A DNA stretch of 35,892 bases from JBNJGB01 sp051747385 (GTDB lineage: Bacteria > Myxococcota_A > UBA9042 > PHBI01 > JACKFB01). A model generated the notes under the pieces. It saw only the letters and a list, made by a program, of their open reading frames with translations, made no database searches and was not told the DNA's origin. Position numbers and translations under genes: made by a program. Location of the stretch: the NCBI GenBank assembly GCA_051747385.1, contig JBNJGB010000049.1:1-35892 (forward strand). The letters run 5' to 3'. This document shows, piece after piece, positions 7,558 to 18,354 of this stretch (position 1 is its first letter; each line of letters opens with the position of its first letter).

Positions 7558-8766
7558 ATGGCCCCGCCAGCCCTCGTCGCCGGCGCCGCCACCGCGGACA
7601 TCACGCCGGTGGACCCGGTCGGCGTGTACATCGCCGGCTTCGGGCCGGATCGCCGCTCCGTCGGCGCCCTGGAGCCGCTCGAGGCGGGCGCGCTCTACCT
7701 GGCCTCCGGGGACGACGAGGTGGTCCTCGTCACGGCCGACGTGGTGGGGCTGCTGAAGCCCTGGGTGGAGCGCATCCGCGAGCGGCTGGCCGGCGTCGTG
7801 GACGATCCCCGCGCGGTGATCGTCTGCGCCACGCACACCCACTCCGGCCCCGACACCATGGGCATCTGGGGGCCGGCCATCCTCGAGGCGATCCCGCGCG
7901 CCAGCGGCGTGGATCCCGCCTACATGGAGCACCTGGTGGAGCGGGTCGCCGAGGCCGTGACCCGCGCGAAGGACGCGGCCCGACCGGCCACCCTGCGCGC
8001 GGCGACCTTCGAGATGCCGGCCGAGTGGACCCGCAACGATCGGAAGGGCGGCGGCCGGTTCGACAAGGCGACGGCCCTGGCCCTCGACGACGCCTCGGAC
8101 GGGACGCGCCTGGCGACGGTGCTGAACTTCGCCTCCCACCCGGAGACCCTGTGGGAGGACAACCCGTACCTGAGCCCGGACTACCCGGGGGCGTTCCGGC
8201 GCCACGCCGGGGAGCGCACGCCGGGGGCCAAGCTCTTCTTCTCGGGGCCCCTGGGCGGGATGCTGACCCCCAACGTGCGGGAGGACGCGGGCGACGCCGA
8301 GCGCCGGGACTACGCGGAGCGTCTGGGCGCCGAGCTGGCCGAACGCACGGAGGACGCCCTGGCCGACGCGACGCCGCAGGAGGCGCCGACCCTCTCCCAC
8401 CGGGTGCGGGACGTGGGGCTGGACAACCGCAACTGGCGGTTCAAGCTCTTCACGCGCCTCGGCCTCATCCGCACGGACTGGAAGGGCAGCCGCGTGGACA
8501 CGGAGGTCCACCACGTCCGCCTCGGCGACGTGGAGATGCTCACCGCTCCGGGCGAGCTGGTCCCGGAGCTGGGGGCGCGGGTCGACGCCCTGATGTCCGC
8601 CCCCCACCGGATGCTCCTGGGCCTGGCCCTGGACGAGTTCGGCTACGTGCTGGAGCCGCGCATGTTCGACGACCGCGAGTATCGCTACGAGAAGACCATG
8701 TCCCTGGGGCGCTCCACGGCGGACACCCTCATGGGAGCCTGGTCGGACCTGGTCGAGACCTCGTGA
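7558..8766 (+). CDS. neutral/alkaline ceramidase-family hydrolase (copy 2)
   Basis: 402 residues. ATG 7558 follows the previous stop by one base; GGAGG (7549-7553) lies inside the end of the upstream gene. The start AGAATADITPVDP, the CATHTHSGPDT motif (H93, H95) and NFASHPET (H194) are clear PF04734-type signatures and probable zinc ligands. The nucleophile motif GDxSPN is altered to GMLTPN, with Thr237 at the Ser position and the preceding Asp lost. No signal peptide is seen. It is a distant paralogue of the 4136-5455 protein, so the two may have different substrates. The stop overlaps the GTG of a GPH-type symporter gene, suggesting it acts on an imported compound (inference). Confidence 0.82.
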   Translation: MAPPALVAGAATADITPVDPVGVYIAGFGPDRRSVGALEPLEAGALYLASGDDEVVLVTADVVGLLKPWVERIRERLAGVVDDPRAVIVCATHTHSGPDTMGIWGPAILEAIPRASGVDPAYMEHLVERVAEAVTRAKDAARPATLRAATFEMPAEWTRNDRKGGGRFDKATALALDDASDGTRLATVLNFASHPETLWEDNPYLSPDYPGAFRRHAGERTPGAKLFFSGPLGGMLTPNVREDAGDAERRDYAERLGAELAERTEDALADATPQEAPTLSHRVRDVGLDNRNWRFKLFTRLGLIRTDWKGSRVDTEVHHVRLGDVEMLTAPGELVPELGARVDALMSAPHRMLLGLALDEFGYVLEPRMFDDREYRYEKTMSLGRSTADTLMGAWSDLVETS

Positions 8767-10295
8767 GCGCGTCCGAGGCTTCCGCCGACGCGCCCGCGGC
8801 CCGGGTCGAGCGCGTCCCCACCTTCGGGGAGAGCCTGACCTACGCCCTGCCCCAGATCGCGCTCAACGCGAGCGGGATGATCATCGGCCAGTGGCTGGTG
8901 GCCTTCTATCGGCCGGCCCAGGACGACATCGACGGGGGCACCGTCGCCTTCGTCACCGCCGCGGCCCTGGCGACGATCCTCTTCGCCGGGCGCATCGTGG
9001 ACGCCATCGCCGACCCGATCATCGGCCACTGGTCGGACCGGACCCACACCCGCTGGGGGCGGCGCCTGCCGTTCATCCTGTTCGGGACGCCCCTGCTGGT
9101 GGTGAGCTTCTGCGCCCTGTGGTTCCCGCCCTTCGGGCCGGAGAGCCTGGGCAACGCCCTGTATCTGGGCCTGATGAACGGGCTGTTCTGGATCGCCTTC
9201 ACCGCGGTGGTCGCGCCCTACTTCGCCCTGCTCCCCGAGATCGCCACGCGGCCCGAGTCCCGCGGTAAGCTGAGCGCCTTCATGGGCGTGTTCATCGTCC
9301 TGGGCAACCTCGTCGGGGTCTCCACCGGGGCGGTGCACTCCGGCCTGTCCGAGGGCGTGACCATCCTCGAGGGCGTCGTGGACGGCGGCGTCCACCTGAC
9401 GGCGCTGCAGGTCATCGGCCTGCTGGGCGGCCTCGCCCTCTGTCTCTTCTTCGTGCCCCTCCTGAACATCCGCGAGACCGAGCGCGCGCCGCGGACGGAC
9501 AAGGGCCCCGGCATCTACCGGTCGATCCTGAGCGCGGCGAAGAACCCGGCGTTCTGGCCGCTCCTCGGCATCGCCGCCTTCCTCCAGGGCGCGGCCCTGA
9601 TGCTCGTGACCGTCCTGCCCTTCCTGACCCAGCAGATCCTCGAGGCCGCCTCCGTGGGCTGGTCCCTCGCCCAGGCCGAGCTCTGCCCGGGGGTCTTCCG
9701 ACGCGTGCTGGACGCCTTCCCCGCGGAGGGCGGGCTGTTCGGACCCGGCGAGGGCGGCTCCGCCCAGGCGATCCTCTTCGGCGTCCTCTTCCTCGGCGCG
9801 GTGGTCTGGATGCCCGTCGTGAGTCTGATCCTGAAGCGGGTGTCCCGCAAGCGGCTGCTCCTGGTCACCGGGGTGTGGTTCGGCGCGGTGCTCTGCGCCC
9901 TGCCGTCCGTCACGCTCTTCGCCGACCCGGCGATCCCGGCCATCGTGGCCATGGCGCTCTTGAGCTTCCCCGCCGCGGTCGCCCTGGTCCTGCCGAACGT
10001 GCTGTACGGCGACGTGGTCGACTACGACGAGACCCGGACCGGCGAGCGCCGCGAGGGCGTCTACACCGGCAGCATGGCGCTCGTGACCAAGACCGCCCTC
10101 GGCGCCGCCCAGGGGCTGGTCGTGCTGGTCCTCGCCCAGTTCGGCGACTCCCGCAGCGACCCGACGGGCATCCTGCTGGTGGGGCCCGTGGCCGGCGTGA
10201 TGGTCTTCGTCGGGGTCTGGATCTTCCGTTACTTCCCCCAGGAGGAGATCGACGCGAAGGTGGCCGAGATGAGAGAGGCCACGAGCGCCGATTGA
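8763..10295 (+). CDS. GPH-family (MFS) sugar:cation symporter
   Basis: 510 residues from a GTG that overlaps the preceding stop (GTGA). It has about twelve hydrophobic segments. The signature ADPIIGHWSDRTHTRWGRR (~83-101) is diagnostic of the glycoside-pentoside-hexuronide:cation symporter branch (PF13347), which includes MelB-, XynB- and LacS-like carriers in the inner membrane. An extra polar stretch sits between two C-terminal-half helices (~300-335). Substrate cannot be read from sequence; glycosides or uronides are usual. It ends the 5566-10295 unit and gives the set an inner-membrane import step. Confidence 0.88.
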   Translation: MSASEASADAPAARVERVPTFGESLTYALPQIALNASGMIIGQWLVAFYRPAQDDIDGGTVAFVTAAALATILFAGRIVDAIADPIIGHWSDRTHTRWGRRLPFILFGTPLLVVSFCALWFPPFGPESLGNALYLGLMNGLFWIAFTAVVAPYFALLPEIATRPESRGKLSAFMGVFIVLGNLVGVSTGAVHSGLSEGVTILEGVVDGGVHLTALQVIGLLGGLALCLFFVPLLNIRETERAPRTDKGPGIYRSILSAAKNPAFWPLLGIAAFLQGAALMLVTVLPFLTQQILEAASVGWSLAQAELCPGVFRRVLDAFPAEGGLFGPGEGGSAQAILFGVLFLGAVVWMPVVSLILKRVSRKRLLLVTGVWFGAVLCALPSVTLFADPAIPAIVAMALLSFPAAVALVLPNVLYGDVVDYDETRTGERREGVYTGSMALVTKTALGAAQGLVVLVLAQFGDSRSDPTGILLVGPVAGVMVFVGVWIFRYFPQEEIDAKVAEMREATSAD

Positions 10296-10309
10296 GGCCG
10301 GTTCCGGCC
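10296..10309 (+). terminator. short hairpin after the symporter gene
   Basis: GGCCGG-TT-CCGGCC begins immediately after the stop codon, a 6-bp perfect stem. There is no T-run after it, so it could be a weak or Rho-assisted terminator, or simply GC-rich chance. Confidence 0.25.
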
Positions 10310-10352
10310 GTCCTCACCCGTACCCTCGGGCTTCAGGCGGAAATCGCATCAC

Positions 10353-10380
10353 GGTTACGTAATCAGCCCGGGTTGTAACC
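10353..10380. promoter_or_regulatory. inverted repeat, possible operator
   Basis: GGTTAC (10353-10358) and GTAACC (10375-10380) are perfect inverted half-sites with centres 22 bp apart, about two helical turns. They sit in the otherwise featureless 242-bp gap before the GAF-GGDEF-EAL gene, in a locally AT-richer patch. A regulator site is possible; no clear promoter could be aligned with it. Confidence 0.3.
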
Positions 10381-10537
10381 AGGACGCTCAAGATCGTTCG
10401 ACGTCGGACCGTTGAGGCGGGGCATGAGCGTCGATCCGATGCACCGTCCGCGCGTCGACATCCCGGCCTTCCGCACCCCGCGGAGCCGCCGCCGGTGGGA
10501 GGAGCGCCGCCGCACCACTCCCGAGGGGAATCGAACC

Positions 10538-12415
10538 ATGAACCAAGCCGCCACCCGCAGCGCCGCGGAGGAGAGGCTCGAGGACGCCCCGGTCTCCACT
10601 GTTCCCGTGTCCCTGCACGCCTTCGAGGCGGCCCGGCTCGAGGAGCTGGACACGCTCGATCTGACGCAGACCGGGATCGAGGCTCGCTTTCAGCACTACA
10701 GCGACCTGGCCGCCGACATCTGCGGGGCACCGGCCGCTGTCGTCTCCCTGGTGGACCGGAGCCGCCTCGTCTACAAGGCCGTCACCGGCTTCGACGCCGT
10801 CGAGCACGCCCGCCGCGGCTCGTTCTGCCACTACGCCATCCTGGAGGACGACCTCTTCGTCGTGCCGGACGCCCGGGGCGATGGGCGCTTTGCCGGCGGC
10901 GCGCTGGCGGCGGAGGGCTTCCGGGCCTACGCCGGCGTGGTCCTCATCGGCCCGACGGGACACCCGGTTGGGACTCTGGCCGTCCTGGACCGCCGTCCGC
11001 GCGAGTTCGAGGTCGACGACCTGGAGCGGCTCCGCAAGCTGGCCCGCCTGCTCGAGCATGAGATGCGCCGCGGCTACAGGGAAAATCGCCTCCGGCGGAA
11101 GATCGAGCGCACGGCCTACTATGACGGCCTCACGGGGCTGCCCAACCGGCGCCTGTGCCGGGATCGCCTCATCCAGGCCGTCCAGTGGGCCGGGGGCGTG
11201 GGGCGTCGCATCGGCGTCATCCGCCTGGATCTGGACCGCTTCAACGCCCTGAACAACGCCCTGGGCCGGGCCGCGTGCGATCAGATCCTCCGCGAGGTGG
11301 GCCACCGCCTGGAGGACATCACCGACGAGGGACACACCGTCGCCCGCTGGCAGGACGACGAGTTCGCCGTGCTGGTGCCCTCCATGGGCGCCAGGAGCCA
11401 CGTGGACGAGGTGGTCACCAACGTGGCCCGGGCCCTGGAGCGGGAGTTCTGCGTCGACGAGCGGAGCTATCGCCTGTCCGTCAGCGTCGGCGTCAGCGTC
11501 TTCCCGGACGACGGCAGCGACGCGGATCACCTCCTCGCCCAGGCCGGAGAGGCCCTGCGCCGCGCCCGCGCCGCGTCCTCGGGCGGCGGCAGCTGCCACT
11601 TCTACACGGGGACCGACGACATCACCATGGCCCGGCGCTTCGAGCTGGAGCGCCGGCTCCGCCAGGCCATCGCCCTGGATCAGCTCCACCTGGTGTACCA
11701 GCCGAAGGTGGACGTCCAGTCCCGGCGCGTGGCGGGGATGGAGGCGCTGCTGCGCTGGAACGAGCCGGAGCTGGGCTTCATCTCGCCCGGGGAGATGATC
11801 CCCATCGCCGAGGAGACGGGGCTCATCGTCGACATCGGGGATTGGGTCCTCCGCGAGGCGTGCCGCCAGAACCGGCGCTGGCAGGAGGCCGGCCTGCGCC
11901 CCGTCCCCGTGTCCGTCAACGTGGCCAGCCTGCAGCTCCAGCAGGACGACTTCCAGGACCGGGTGAAGACGCTCCTGGACGAGACGGGGCTCGACCCCAA
12001 CTACCTGGAGCTGGAGGTCACGGAGCACTCCCTCGTCGAGGACATCGAGGCGACGATCCCCAAGATGCGCGCCCTGTCCGACGCGGGGGTGACCTTCTCC
12101 ATCGACGACTTCGGGACGGGCTACTCGTCCCTGTCGTACCTGCGGCGCCTGCCGCTGCACACGCTCAAGATCGACCGGGCCTTCGTGGACGAGATGGTCG
12201 AGAACCCCAACGACGCGGCCATCGTCCACACCATCATCGCCATGGCCCGCTCTCTCGACCTGCGCGTCGTCGCCGAGGGCGTCGAGCACCGCGAGCAGGC
12301 GCTGTTCCTGAGGGCCTACCGCTGTGACGCCATCCAGGGCTATCTCTTCAGCCGCCCCCTGTCGGTGGACGACCACACCGCGCTGCTCCGCGACGACCGC
12401 AGCTTCGACATGTAG
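10538..12415 (+). CDS. GAF - degenerate GGDEF - EAL c-di-GMP phosphodiesterase
   Basis: 625 residues. ATG 10538 is chosen for GAGGGG (10523-10528) 9 nt upstream; an in-frame TTG at 10412 would add an Arg-rich stretch unlike protein. A GAF domain spans ~38-175. A GGDEF domain spans ~190-355 with the signature changed to QDDEF (272-276) and the usual metal-loop Lys replaced by Asn (DLDRFN), so cyclase activity is probably lost. The EAL domain (~370-612) keeps E402-A403-L404, DDFGTG (523-528), LKID, AEGVE and QGYLF, so hydrolysis of c-di-GMP to pGpG should be active. No membrane segment is seen. The GAF and dead GGDEF probably act as input or GTP-sensing modules. Convergent with the histidine kinase at 12504-14798. 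Confidence 0.92.
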   Translation: MNQAATRSAAEERLEDAPVSTVPVSLHAFEAARLEELDTLDLTQTGIEARFQHYSDLAADICGAPAAVVSLVDRSRLVYKAVTGFDAVEHARRGSFCHYAILEDDLFVVPDARGDGRFAGGALAAEGFRAYAGVVLIGPTGHPVGTLAVLDRRPREFEVDDLERLRKLARLLEHEMRRGYRENRLRRKIERTAYYDGLTGLPNRRLCRDRLIQAVQWAGGVGRRIGVIRLDLDRFNALNNALGRAACDQILREVGHRLEDITDEGHTVARWQDDEFAVLVPSMGARSHVDEVVTNVARALEREFCVDERSYRLSVSVGVSVFPDDGSDADHLLAQAGEALRRARAASSGGGSCHFYTGTDDITMARRFELERRLRQAIALDQLHLVYQPKVDVQSRRVAGMEALLRWNEPELGFISPGEMIPIAEETGLIVDIGDWVLREACRQNRRWQEAGLRPVPVSVNVASLQLQQDDFQDRVKTLLDETGLDPNYLELEVTEHSLVEDIEATIPKMRALSDAGVTFSIDDFGTGYSSLSYLRRLPLHTLKIDRAFVDEMVENPNDAAIVHTIIAMARSLDLRVVAEGVEHREQALFLRAYRCDAIQGYLFSRPLSVDDHTALLRDDRSFDM

Positions 12416-12420
12416 CGGCA

Positions 12421-12480
12421 GTTCCCGTTCCCGTTCCCGTTCCCGTTCCCGTTCCCGTTCCCGTTCCCGTTCCCGTTCCC
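12421..12480. repeat. (GTTCCC)10 hexanucleotide microsatellite
   Basis: Ten perfect tandem copies of GTTCCC (60 bp) begin 6 bp after the stop of the EAL gene and end 24 bp before the stop of the convergent kinase gene. Both genes read towards it and neither encodes it. On the minus strand it is (GGGAAC)10. Perfect tandem arrays of this length are prone to slippage. Confidence 0.97.
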
Positions 12481-12503
12481 GAACGATGGGCTCTGGCAGG
12501 GTC

Positions 12504-14798
<2,295 letters not shown>

Positions 14799-14877
14799 AC
14801 TCCCGGGGCTGTCACGGACTCGGAGGGAGCCTACACGAAAACGGGCGTAGGGGCTCCCCCCGGGCCGCGAGCATCGA

Positions 14878-15780
14878 TCATCCCAGGCCGAGCGCCGCCG
14901 CGATCGGCAGCAGCGTGTGCCGGGAGCGGATCGGCAGGCCCCGGTAGTCGTCCCCGGGGTAGTCGAGGATCGGGAGCAGGTGCGTCGAGCGGGTGTAGTC
15001 CCGGCGCTGGGGGATCGGGGCGAACTCCTCCCGCGCCGCGAAGCCGTCGAAGGACACGCGACGCCCGCGCAGCCGGGCGAGCAGGCCGTAGATCCCGATC
15101 AGGCGCTCGAACTCGCCGAGCACGCGCGCCTGGGTCGGGTAGCAGTCGAGCATGCGCTGCTTCGCCTCGAGCTCCGCGGAGGTCAGATCGATCGCGTGGA
15201 TCGGACGGGTGCTCCACGGCTTGAACCGCAGGCCGACGACGATCAGCTCGTAGGCGGGGAGCTCGTAGAAGGGGATCTGGCGTCCGCGCTCCCGGGCCAG
15301 CCGTCGGACCGCGCGCGCCGCGTAGAGGTGCATCAGGTCGTGCTCGGGGTGGCCACCCTGCCAGGCGAGGGTCCAGACCACGTCCGGCTCCGCGCGCCGC
15401 ACCTCGTCTTCCACCTCGTCCGCCATGTCGAGGAAGCGCTCCGGCACGCGACCGCCGAGCTCCCCGGCGCCCATCCGGGCGAAGAGGTCGTACAGGGCGT
15501 ACTCCGAGTGGCCGAGCACCCGGAGCCGCTCCTCTCCCACGCCCAGAAGGGACATGGCGTCGAGGGACTCCAGGCGCCGCTGCTCGGCGTAGTCCTCCGG
15601 GGCCGTGCCGTCCTCGTGGGCCAGCCCGTCGCTGTTGGTCAGCCAGACCACCCGCACGTCCGCGCCCATCCGGGACAGCAGCCCCGCGTAGGGGAGCTCG
15701 TCGTCGTGGTGGGCCAGGAGCACGAGGTGGCGCCGCCCCGGCGCGAAGAGGTCCGGGGGATGGGGCAGGATCCAGGTCAC
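14878..15780 (-). CDS. PIG-L/LmbE family N-deacetylase
   Basis: 300 residues. GTG 15780 overlaps the aminotransferase stop (GTGA). The zinc/catalytic signature AHHDDE (23-28; family consensus AHPDDE) supplies H24 and D27, and GGHPEHD (142-148) supplies the third zinc His. Known members remove N-acetyl groups from GlcNAc-linked compounds (MshB, BshB, PIG-L) or cleave other amide bonds. It has no partner glycosyltransferase of the mycothiol or bacillithiol kind here, so thiol biosynthesis is not indicated. As the last gene of a run with a sugar kinase, GH4 glycosidase and sugar aminotransferase, deacetylation of an amino-sugar intermediate is the natural guess (inference). Confidence 0.88.
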   Translation of the reverse strand: MTWILPHPPDLFAPGRRHLVLLAHHDDELPYAGLLSRMGADVRVVWLTNSDGLAHEDGTAPEDYAEQRRLESLDAMSLLGVGEERLRVLGHSEYALYDLFARMGAGELGGRVPERFLDMADEVEDEVRRAEPDVVWTLAWQGGHPEHDLMHLYAARAVRRLARERGRQIPFYELPAYELIVVGLRFKPWSTRPIHAIDLTSAELEAKQRMLDCYPTQARVLGEFERLIGIYGLLARLRGRRVSFDGFAAREEFAPIPQRRDYTRSTHLLPILDYPGDDYRGLPIRSRHTLLPIAAALGLG

Positions 15781-17033
15781 GCGCGGAGATCCTCCGCGTG
15801 CTTCTTCACCTTGGCCACCGCCTCGAGGATGGCGTCCAGGTCCTCCCTGGACCCCATGAGGTACGGATAGTGCATCCAGACCGCCTCGTGATAGGCGGCC
15901 TTCGTGGCGACCGGGAAGTCCAGCTTCTGCTGGGTCTCCCGGGCCTTGATGCCGTCGCCGTAGCGCTCGCGGAGGTACGGCCAGTGGCGGCTCTCCGCGT
16001 GCATGAGCGGGTGCTCGTGCATGGGGACGTAGAAGGGCCCGTCCAGCTCCACGCCCTCGGCCGCCAGGGCGTAGCCGACCTTGTCCCGGTGGACGCCGGC
16101 GAACTCGTCCGGGTCGTACTTGAACAGGAGCTGATAGGCGTGCCGGGTCGTCTGGCGGGCGTCCCGGGCCAGGGGCTTCAGGCCGCCGATCTCCTTCAGG
16201 CCCTGCTCCAGGTACTCGATGGCGCGCTCGCGCCGCTGCGTGGCCTCCTCGAGGCGCTCGAGCTGACCCAGGAGCACGGCCGCCTGGAACTCGGTCATGC
16301 GTGCGTTGACGCCGAGCAGGTGGCCCGGGAAGTCCTCGAAGCCCTCCCGGCGGCCGCAGTCGACGACCCAGTGGGCGCGGGCCGCAAGCTCCGCGTTCTT
16401 CGTGATGAGGCCGCCCCCCTCGCCGGAGGTCATCAGCTTGGAGACCTGGAAGGAAAACGACCCGAAGTCGCCCCAGGAGCCGAGGCCCTGGCCGCGCCAC
16501 TTGCCCCCGTGGGCGTGGGCGCAGTCCTCGATCAGGAAGAGGTCGTGCTTGTCGCAGATCTCGGTCAGCCGGTCGAGGTCCGCCGCGTTGGCCCCCAGGT
16601 GCACGGCGACGACGCCGCGGGTGCGATCCGTGATGGCCGCCTCCACCTGGTCGCAGTCGATGCAGTACGTCTCCGGGTCCACGTCCACGAAGACCGGCAC
16701 GCCGTTGAGGTGGATGGGGGCGACGCCCGTGGCGATCCACGTGTAGGTGGGGACGATGACCTCGTCGCCGGCCTCCAGGTCCAGGGCGGCCAGGGCGACC
16801 TCGAGGGTCACGGAGCCGTTCGTGGCGCAGATGCCGTGCTCGGCGTCGTGATAGCCGGCGAACCGCTTCGCGAACTCGGCGGCCTTGGGCGACGGCTCGG
16901 GATAGCCGCCCCAGGCGCGGGACTCGAGGACCTCGAGGAGGCCCTCCCGCTCCGTGTCGCCGAAGTCCGGCCAGCGGGCGGCGATCGGCTTGTCGCGTAC
17001 CGGGGTGCCTCCGAGCAGGGCGAGCTCGCTCAT
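15777..17033 (-). CDS. DegT/DnrJ/EryC1/StrS PLP aminotransferase
   Basis: 418 residues, ATG with GGAGG (17040-17044) 6 nt upstream. The N-terminus LALLGGTPVRDKP is typical of the StsC/AHBA-synthase-like branch. EDCAHAHGG (D170) binds the pyridine nitrogen and SFQVSKL carries the Schiff-base Lys199. The family makes amino sugars or aminocyclitols from keto sugars, usually with Glu or Gln as amino donor; substrate not deducible. It follows the GH4 gene by 61 bp on the same strand and overlaps the PIG-L gene by 4 bp. Its presence beside catabolic-type enzymes is the oddest element of this operon. In reverse it could deaminate an amino sugar to a keto sugar. Confidence 0.92.
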   Translation of the reverse strand: MSELALLGGTPVRDKPIAARWPDFGDTEREGLLEVLESRAWGGYPEPSPKAAEFAKRFAGYHDAEHGICATNGSVTLEVALAALDLEAGDEVIVPTYTWIATGVAPIHLNGVPVFVDVDPETYCIDCDQVEAAITDRTRGVVAVHLGANAADLDRLTEICDKHDLFLIEDCAHAHGGKWRGQGLGSWGDFGSFSFQVSKLMTSGEGGGLITKNAELAARAHWVVDCGRREGFEDFPGHLLGVNARMTEFQAAVLLGQLERLEEATQRRERAIEYLEQGLKEIGGLKPLARDARQTTRHAYQLLFKYDPDEFAGVHRDKVGYALAAEGVELDGPFYVPMHEHPLMHAESRHWPYLRERYGDGIKARETQQKLDFPVATKAAYHEAVWMHYPYLMGSREDLDAILEAVAKVKKHAEDLRA

Positions 17034-17094
17034 GTGGTTCCTCCAGGGAATGTGTGGGGTCGTGGGCGCCGACGATGCGCCCGGGGTCGGTCGA

Positions 17095-18354
17095 TCAGAT
17101 GAGGTCGCGCGCGACGAGGCGGTCGAGGGCCTGCTTCGCGACGCGCGCGTTCGGCACGAGGGGGTTGGCCACGAGGGCCATGTAGGCCTTCTGCCGCGAC
17201 CGGCCCACCGCCGCCTCGACCGCGAGGCGCTCGTAGGACTTCACGTGGCGCATCAGGCCGAGGATCTCCTCCTCGACCGCGCCGCAGTCGTTGGGGACCA
17301 CGCCGTCGCGGGACAGGGTGCAGGGGATCTCCACGGAGGCGTCGTCCGGCATGCCCTCCACGGCGCCGCGGCTCAGGGTGTTCACGATGTGCACCGACGG
17401 CGTCTCGGAGGCCAGGGCGCCCACGATGTCCACGGCGAGCCGGGAGTACCACGCGCCGCCCCGCTCGCTGAGCAGGTCGGGGAGCGTGTCCTGGTCGGGA
17501 TCCCGGTACAGGGCGAGGAGGCGCTCCTCCAGCTCCATGACCTCCTGGGCGCGGCTCTTCTTCTTGGCCTGGATGACCTGCAGCATCTCGTCGGTGGCGT
17601 AGAAGAAGCGCACGTACGACGACGGGATCATCCCCAGGGCCTTCAGGAAGCCGTCGGGATAGCGAAGCTCCGGGAGGTTGGCCGGGCCGGCCACGCCGCT
17701 CTCGATCTGCTCGATCATGCCGGGCAGGACGTCCTCGCCGTCCACCAGCACGCGCCGGCACCAGCCCAGGTGGTTGAGGCCCACCCAGTCCAGGGAGACC
17801 TCCTCCACCTCGCGGCCCAGGACGGCCGCGATCTCCATGTGCATCTCGATGGGCACGTTGCAGAGGCCCACGACCTTGTCGCGCCCGTGGTTGAGGAGCG
17901 CCTCGGTCACCAGCCCGGACGGGTTGGTGAAGTTCAGCATCCACGCGTCGGGGCACAGGTCGTCCATGCGCCGGGCCAGGTCCAGCGCCACCGGCACCGT
18001 GCGGAGCGCCTTGGCGAAGCCGCCGACGCCGGTGGTCTCCTGGCCGACGATGCCCAGGTCGAGCCCCAGGCGGATGTCCTCGTGGCGCCCCTCCTGGCCG
18101 CCCACGCGGATCTGGTTGACCACGAAGTCGGCGTCGCGCAGGGCCTCGTCCAGCTCCGTCGTGGCCTCGACGGTCACGTCGCTGCCCATCGCCCGCGCCA
18201 TCCGCTGGCAGAAGCCCGTCACCGGCGTCAGGCGATCCGGCCGGACGTCCTCCAGGACGACCCGCTCGAGGCCCAGGGACTCCGCGCGTTCCACCAGACC
18301 GTGGAGGAGCTCCGGCGTGTAGGTGCTCCCGCCTCCGACGACCGCGATCTTCAT
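17095..18354 (-). CDS. GH4 family 6-phospho-beta-glycosidase (ChbF-like)
   Basis: 419 residues, ATG overlapping the kinase stop (ATGA). The NAD-binding start MKIAVVGGGSTYTPELL, the QETTGVGGF loop, NFTNPSG (141-147), LCNVP with metal ligand C165, and GLNHLGW with H195 are full GH4 signatures. These enzymes use NAD+ and Mn2+ and cleave 6-phosphorylated glycosides by a 3-keto redox mechanism in the cytoplasm. Resemblance in the middle and C-terminal parts (SSYVRFFY, ERGGAWYS) is to the 6-phospho-beta-glucosidase/ChbF side, recalled from memory. No PTS gene is nearby; the adjacent BadF-type kinase may supply the phosphate. Function within amino-sugar use is inferred from context. Confidence 0.92.
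   Translation of the reverse strand: MKIAVVGGGSTYTPELLHGLVERAESLGLERVVLEDVRPDRLTPVTGFCQRMARAMGSDVTVEATTELDEALRDADFVVNQIRVGGQEGRHEDIRLGLDLGIVGQETTGVGGFAKALRTVPVALDLARRMDDLCPDAWMLNFTNPSGLVTEALLNHGRDKVVGLCNVPIEMHMEIAAVLGREVEEVSLDWVGLNHLGWCRRVLVDGEDVLPGMIEQIESGVAGPANLPELRYPDGFLKALGMIPSSYVRFFYATDEMLQVIQAKKKSRAQEVMELEERLLALYRDPDQDTLPDLLSERGGAWYSRLAVDIVGALASETPSVHIVNTLSRGAVEGMPDDASVEIPCTLSRDGVVPNDCGAVEEEILGLMRHVKSYERLAVEAAVGRSRQKAYMALVANPLVPNARVAKQALDRLVARDLI

Noticed and set aside
10412..10537. Longer N-terminus for the GAF-GGDEF-EAL protein from TTG 10412
   Set aside because: It would add a 42-residue Arg/Pro-rich stretch without a ribosome site, whereas ATG 10538 has GAGGGG at 9 nt.
15777..15780. 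Mycothiol/bacillithiol biosynthesis from the PIG-L deacetylase
   Set aside because: No MshA/BshA glycosyltransferase, cysteine ligase or acetyltransferase is present in the window; the neighbours are sugar-phosphate enzymes.
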